This document shows, one piece after another, positions 56,518-58,285 of a DNA stretch of 58,285 nucleotides. Both the position numbers and the translations under genes were made by a program. How positions within the stretch are numbered: position 1 is the stretch's first letter; each line of letters opens with the position of its first letter. The notes beneath the pieces were generated by a model. The model worked only from the letters and a program-made list of their open reading frames with translations, searched no databases and was not told where the DNA came from. Origin of the DNA: Candidatus Thorarchaeota archaeon. Its GTDB lineage: Archaea; Asgardarchaeota; Thorarchaeia; Thorarchaeales; Thorarchaeaceae. Where the stretch lies: contig RDOC01000008.1 of the NCBI GenBank assembly GCA_011364985.1, positions 1 to 58,285 on the forward strand, given 5' to 3'.

Positions 56518-57412
56518 TGATGCTTGTGGCTATCACAAGCGCAGAACTCATGAGAAATGATTGATCCAGCTGAAGCATTAATATAGGCTCTTAATCTAGC
56601 CGGATAATAGCAATGATATGACTAGTGTCCCTGCAGCGGTCTTCTGCTGGGAACTGGATTGCATAGAACTCAAAGAGGTATTGTCATTGAATATAAGAGC
56701 TCTTATGGCATTGATTATCGGAGTGATTTTAGCTATAGCCGTTTTTCTACTCACATCTTACTCATCACAATCAGGCATGAAATAGGGGAGTTGCTCTTCT
56801 TTGCAACAGAACTCTGGTTGATGGATCCGCAATCGCTCACAATGGCAAATTCCGGTCTTTTGATCTATCTCAAGACGGAGCGCATGCTTGTCCTCTGGAT
56901 TTGGTTCATCCGAAATGCTCTTCTCACTCCCAACATAGTTATGAAGGATGTAATATGAATCCACTTGTGTACCGGACCCTCCAATTTTGTTTGCGAAGTC
57001 GGGTGCTTTTGGACTACTGCACCAATGCGAGGTTTAGGAATCTTTATCAAAAAGTCCTTCTAATGTATTAATAGTCGTCCGAGGAGTACGCTAATGATGA
57101 CGCCTGGACTTGATGTGCCGAGTGGAGCTATAAACACATTCGAAGGTTGACCGAGCGATCAAGACGGCAGATAGGGCAGAATGACGAATGGCAGCATCGG
57201 GTAATGACATGCCTGTTCAAAGGTGTGACATACCAAAAAAACTGTGTTGTCAGACGAGATATATTGAACCGTTATCGAGGCTCAGACTCAAACGGCCTTC
57301 TTGCTTTTTCTGAAACCGTCCTCTTTGAGCGTTAGGTCATTGTGCGAAATGACGTCCGCCCACTGGTCTAATCTCTAGAATTATGTTATTTCGGGGGGAC
57401 TTAATACCGATA
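56518..57412. other. Gap with only remnants of coding sequence
   Basis: About 900 bp. ATG 56618 opens a 55-codon frame to 56785 whose end is a signal-like helix (LMALIIGVILAIAVFLLTSY) cut by a TAG, suggesting the beginning of a decayed exported-protein gene. The frames that follow are not convincing. The promoter of the gene at 57413 must lie on the right. I see no RNA gene or inverted repeat. Confidence 0.4.
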
Positions 57413-58285
57413 ATGATGTCCGAACCTGAAACTCTCCTAGAATACCAATCCTTTAGGAGAAAACTTCGAGAACGAGTTCTTCTTGGGAGTATCGTTGCCA
57501 TATTAATTGGTGCGACTATTTTGGCAATAGCACCTGAAAATGTTTTCACCTTTGGGAGGCTCTCGACTGGCGACCAGTCCTTGGGCACTGTGGGCCACTC
57601 TATTACTGACCAGAGTTCGCCCGGACAGACCGAGTTTGTTCTTCTCAATACTACAGAATTCACTTGGGAGTCTGGGTGGATTACAGAAACCGAATGGTAC
57701 GAGGCAGACTACATAGGGTTCTATCAGGACTCAAGGGGCTTTCATGTTGAGGGATCCAGAGTTAGATTTCTACTGTACTACTACCTAAACATCATTGTCG
57801 ATCATTACGATACCCTCAAACTAAGCACACTTGTGAGTTCAGAGTCTGGTAACTTCACGATTGGTATCTCCAGCTACTTCGGCCTTTGGTGGAGCGACAG
57901 CTTTCACAGGAGCAATTCGACGGACGTGTCTGGGGGTGAAGAAAGGTTCCATACTCTAAACATCTCAATGGACTGGGTTAGAAGCAACACAAATAAGTGG
58001 ATTGTGCAGGCACGCCTTGAACTTGAGATAACTATTCAATCATATGCATCCATTCTGATCCAAAGGGCTACCGTCAAGGCTAGTTCTTCAGCGGTCCTCT
58101 ATCCTGTGGCTTTTGGTTTCCAAGACAAATTGGGAGTAGGCTTGTACGATGCCAAGGAAACCAGAAGGCTGCTTGAAATTCCAGTACTGAATCTTAGAAG
58201 TGACGCCCTGAACAAGAGCGCAGTCTTAATGCAGTGGTCTCCCGATGAAACAATTCATGTTCCCATCGGTAGTTACTCAGCGGAG
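57413..58285 (+). CDS. Membrane-anchored exported protein, truncated by the window edge
   Basis: The frame stays open for 291 codons from ATG 57413 to the last base, so the gene continues beyond the window. After a cytoplasmic, basic start (MMSEPETLLEYQSFRRKLRE) there is one membrane helix (LGSIVAILIGATILAIA). The rest is an extracellular beta-rich domain with many N-glycosylation-type sites (NTT, NFT, NST, NIS). It resembles no family I know. GGGGGG lies 14 bp upstream of the start. Confidence 0.75.
   Translation, partial: MMSEPETLLEYQSFRRKLRERVLLGSIVAILIGATILAIAPENVFTFGRLSTGDQSLGTVGHSITDQSSPGQTEFVLLNTTEFTWESGWITETEWYEADYIGFYQDSRGFHVEGSRVRFLLYYYLNIIVDHYDTLKLSTLVSSESGNFTIGISSYFGLWWSDSFHRSNSTDVSGGEERFHTLNISMDWVRSNTNKWIVQARLELEITIQSYASILIQRATVKASSSAVLYPVAFGFQDKLGVGLYDAKETRRLLEIPVLNLRSDALNKSAVLMQWSPDETIHVPIGSYSAE

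Noticed and set aside
57147..57335. 62-codon plus-strand frame with a basic start
   Set aside because: TTG start, no domain, no ribosome site, and in a region of remnants.

Overview
The window looks like a chromosomal segment of an archaeon, most likely an Asgard lineage of the Thorarchaeia type. I infer this from archaeal TATA-like boxes and GGAGGTGA-type ribosome sites, flavin-dependent ThyX, an AmmeMemoRadiSam radical SAM enzyme, a standalone RAM (Lrp/AsnC effector) domain, a PadR regulator, and several exported proteins that end in a Thr-rich stalk, one membrane helix and a short K/R tail. No marker gene fixes the taxonomy. I saw no rRNA, tRNA or CRISPR array.

Positions 1-6516 hold a mixed set of small genes: a broken DUF362-like fragment, a hotdog thioesterase, MsrB, DUF362, a metallo-beta-lactamase-fold hydrolase, ThyX, an Ogt-type alkyltransferase and a MutY-like glycosylase that has lost all four iron-sulfur cysteines. 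Positions 6738-14907 hold two methyltransferases, two acyltransferase or membrane-protein genes, a fused winged-helix regulator and YjbQ. Positions 14981-18936 are a purB-purA-FAD-oxidoreductase operon on the minus strand. Positions 19200-30625 hold a RAM protein, hydrolases, a tandem-95 repeat surface protein, an esterase/GPH-transporter pair, nitroreductase, an ICMT-like methyltransferase and a PLP aminotransferase. Positions 30729-34477 are a regulated transport block: a PadR gene behind a perfect 34-bp palindrome, facing an ABC exporter operon, then a membrane protein/winged-helix pair. Positions 34863-46063 hold a serine hydrolase, AmrS, a TPR protein, duplicated small winged-helix genes, an exported glutaminase-like (BPL_N) protein next to a remnant of a similar gene, a solute-binding protein whose two halves are in swapped order, and a membrane protein overlapping an exported EEP phosphodiesterase.

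The most striking region is 46737-54860. An approximately 8.1-kb IS607-like element sits inside a gene for a secreted LamG/sialidase-like protein. Removing the element at the duplicated GGT restores the reading frame exactly. The element encodes an IS607 serine recombinase, a Cas12-sized TnpB (720 aa, intact RuvC triad and zinc finger) and, between them on the opposite strand, a 1695-aa protein. That protein has PD-(D/E)xK nuclease motifs followed by a RecA/KaiC-like P-loop region. The three genes are tightly packed (3' ends overlapping by 23 bp, and a shared AT-rich divergent promoter), and near-identical subterminal inverted repeats mark both ends. I consider this an under-described transposon architecture and the best candidate for a new system. 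The interrupted host gene also carries a second lesion that cuts off its membrane anchor.

The window ends inside an exported-protein gene (57413 onward) that runs off the right edge.
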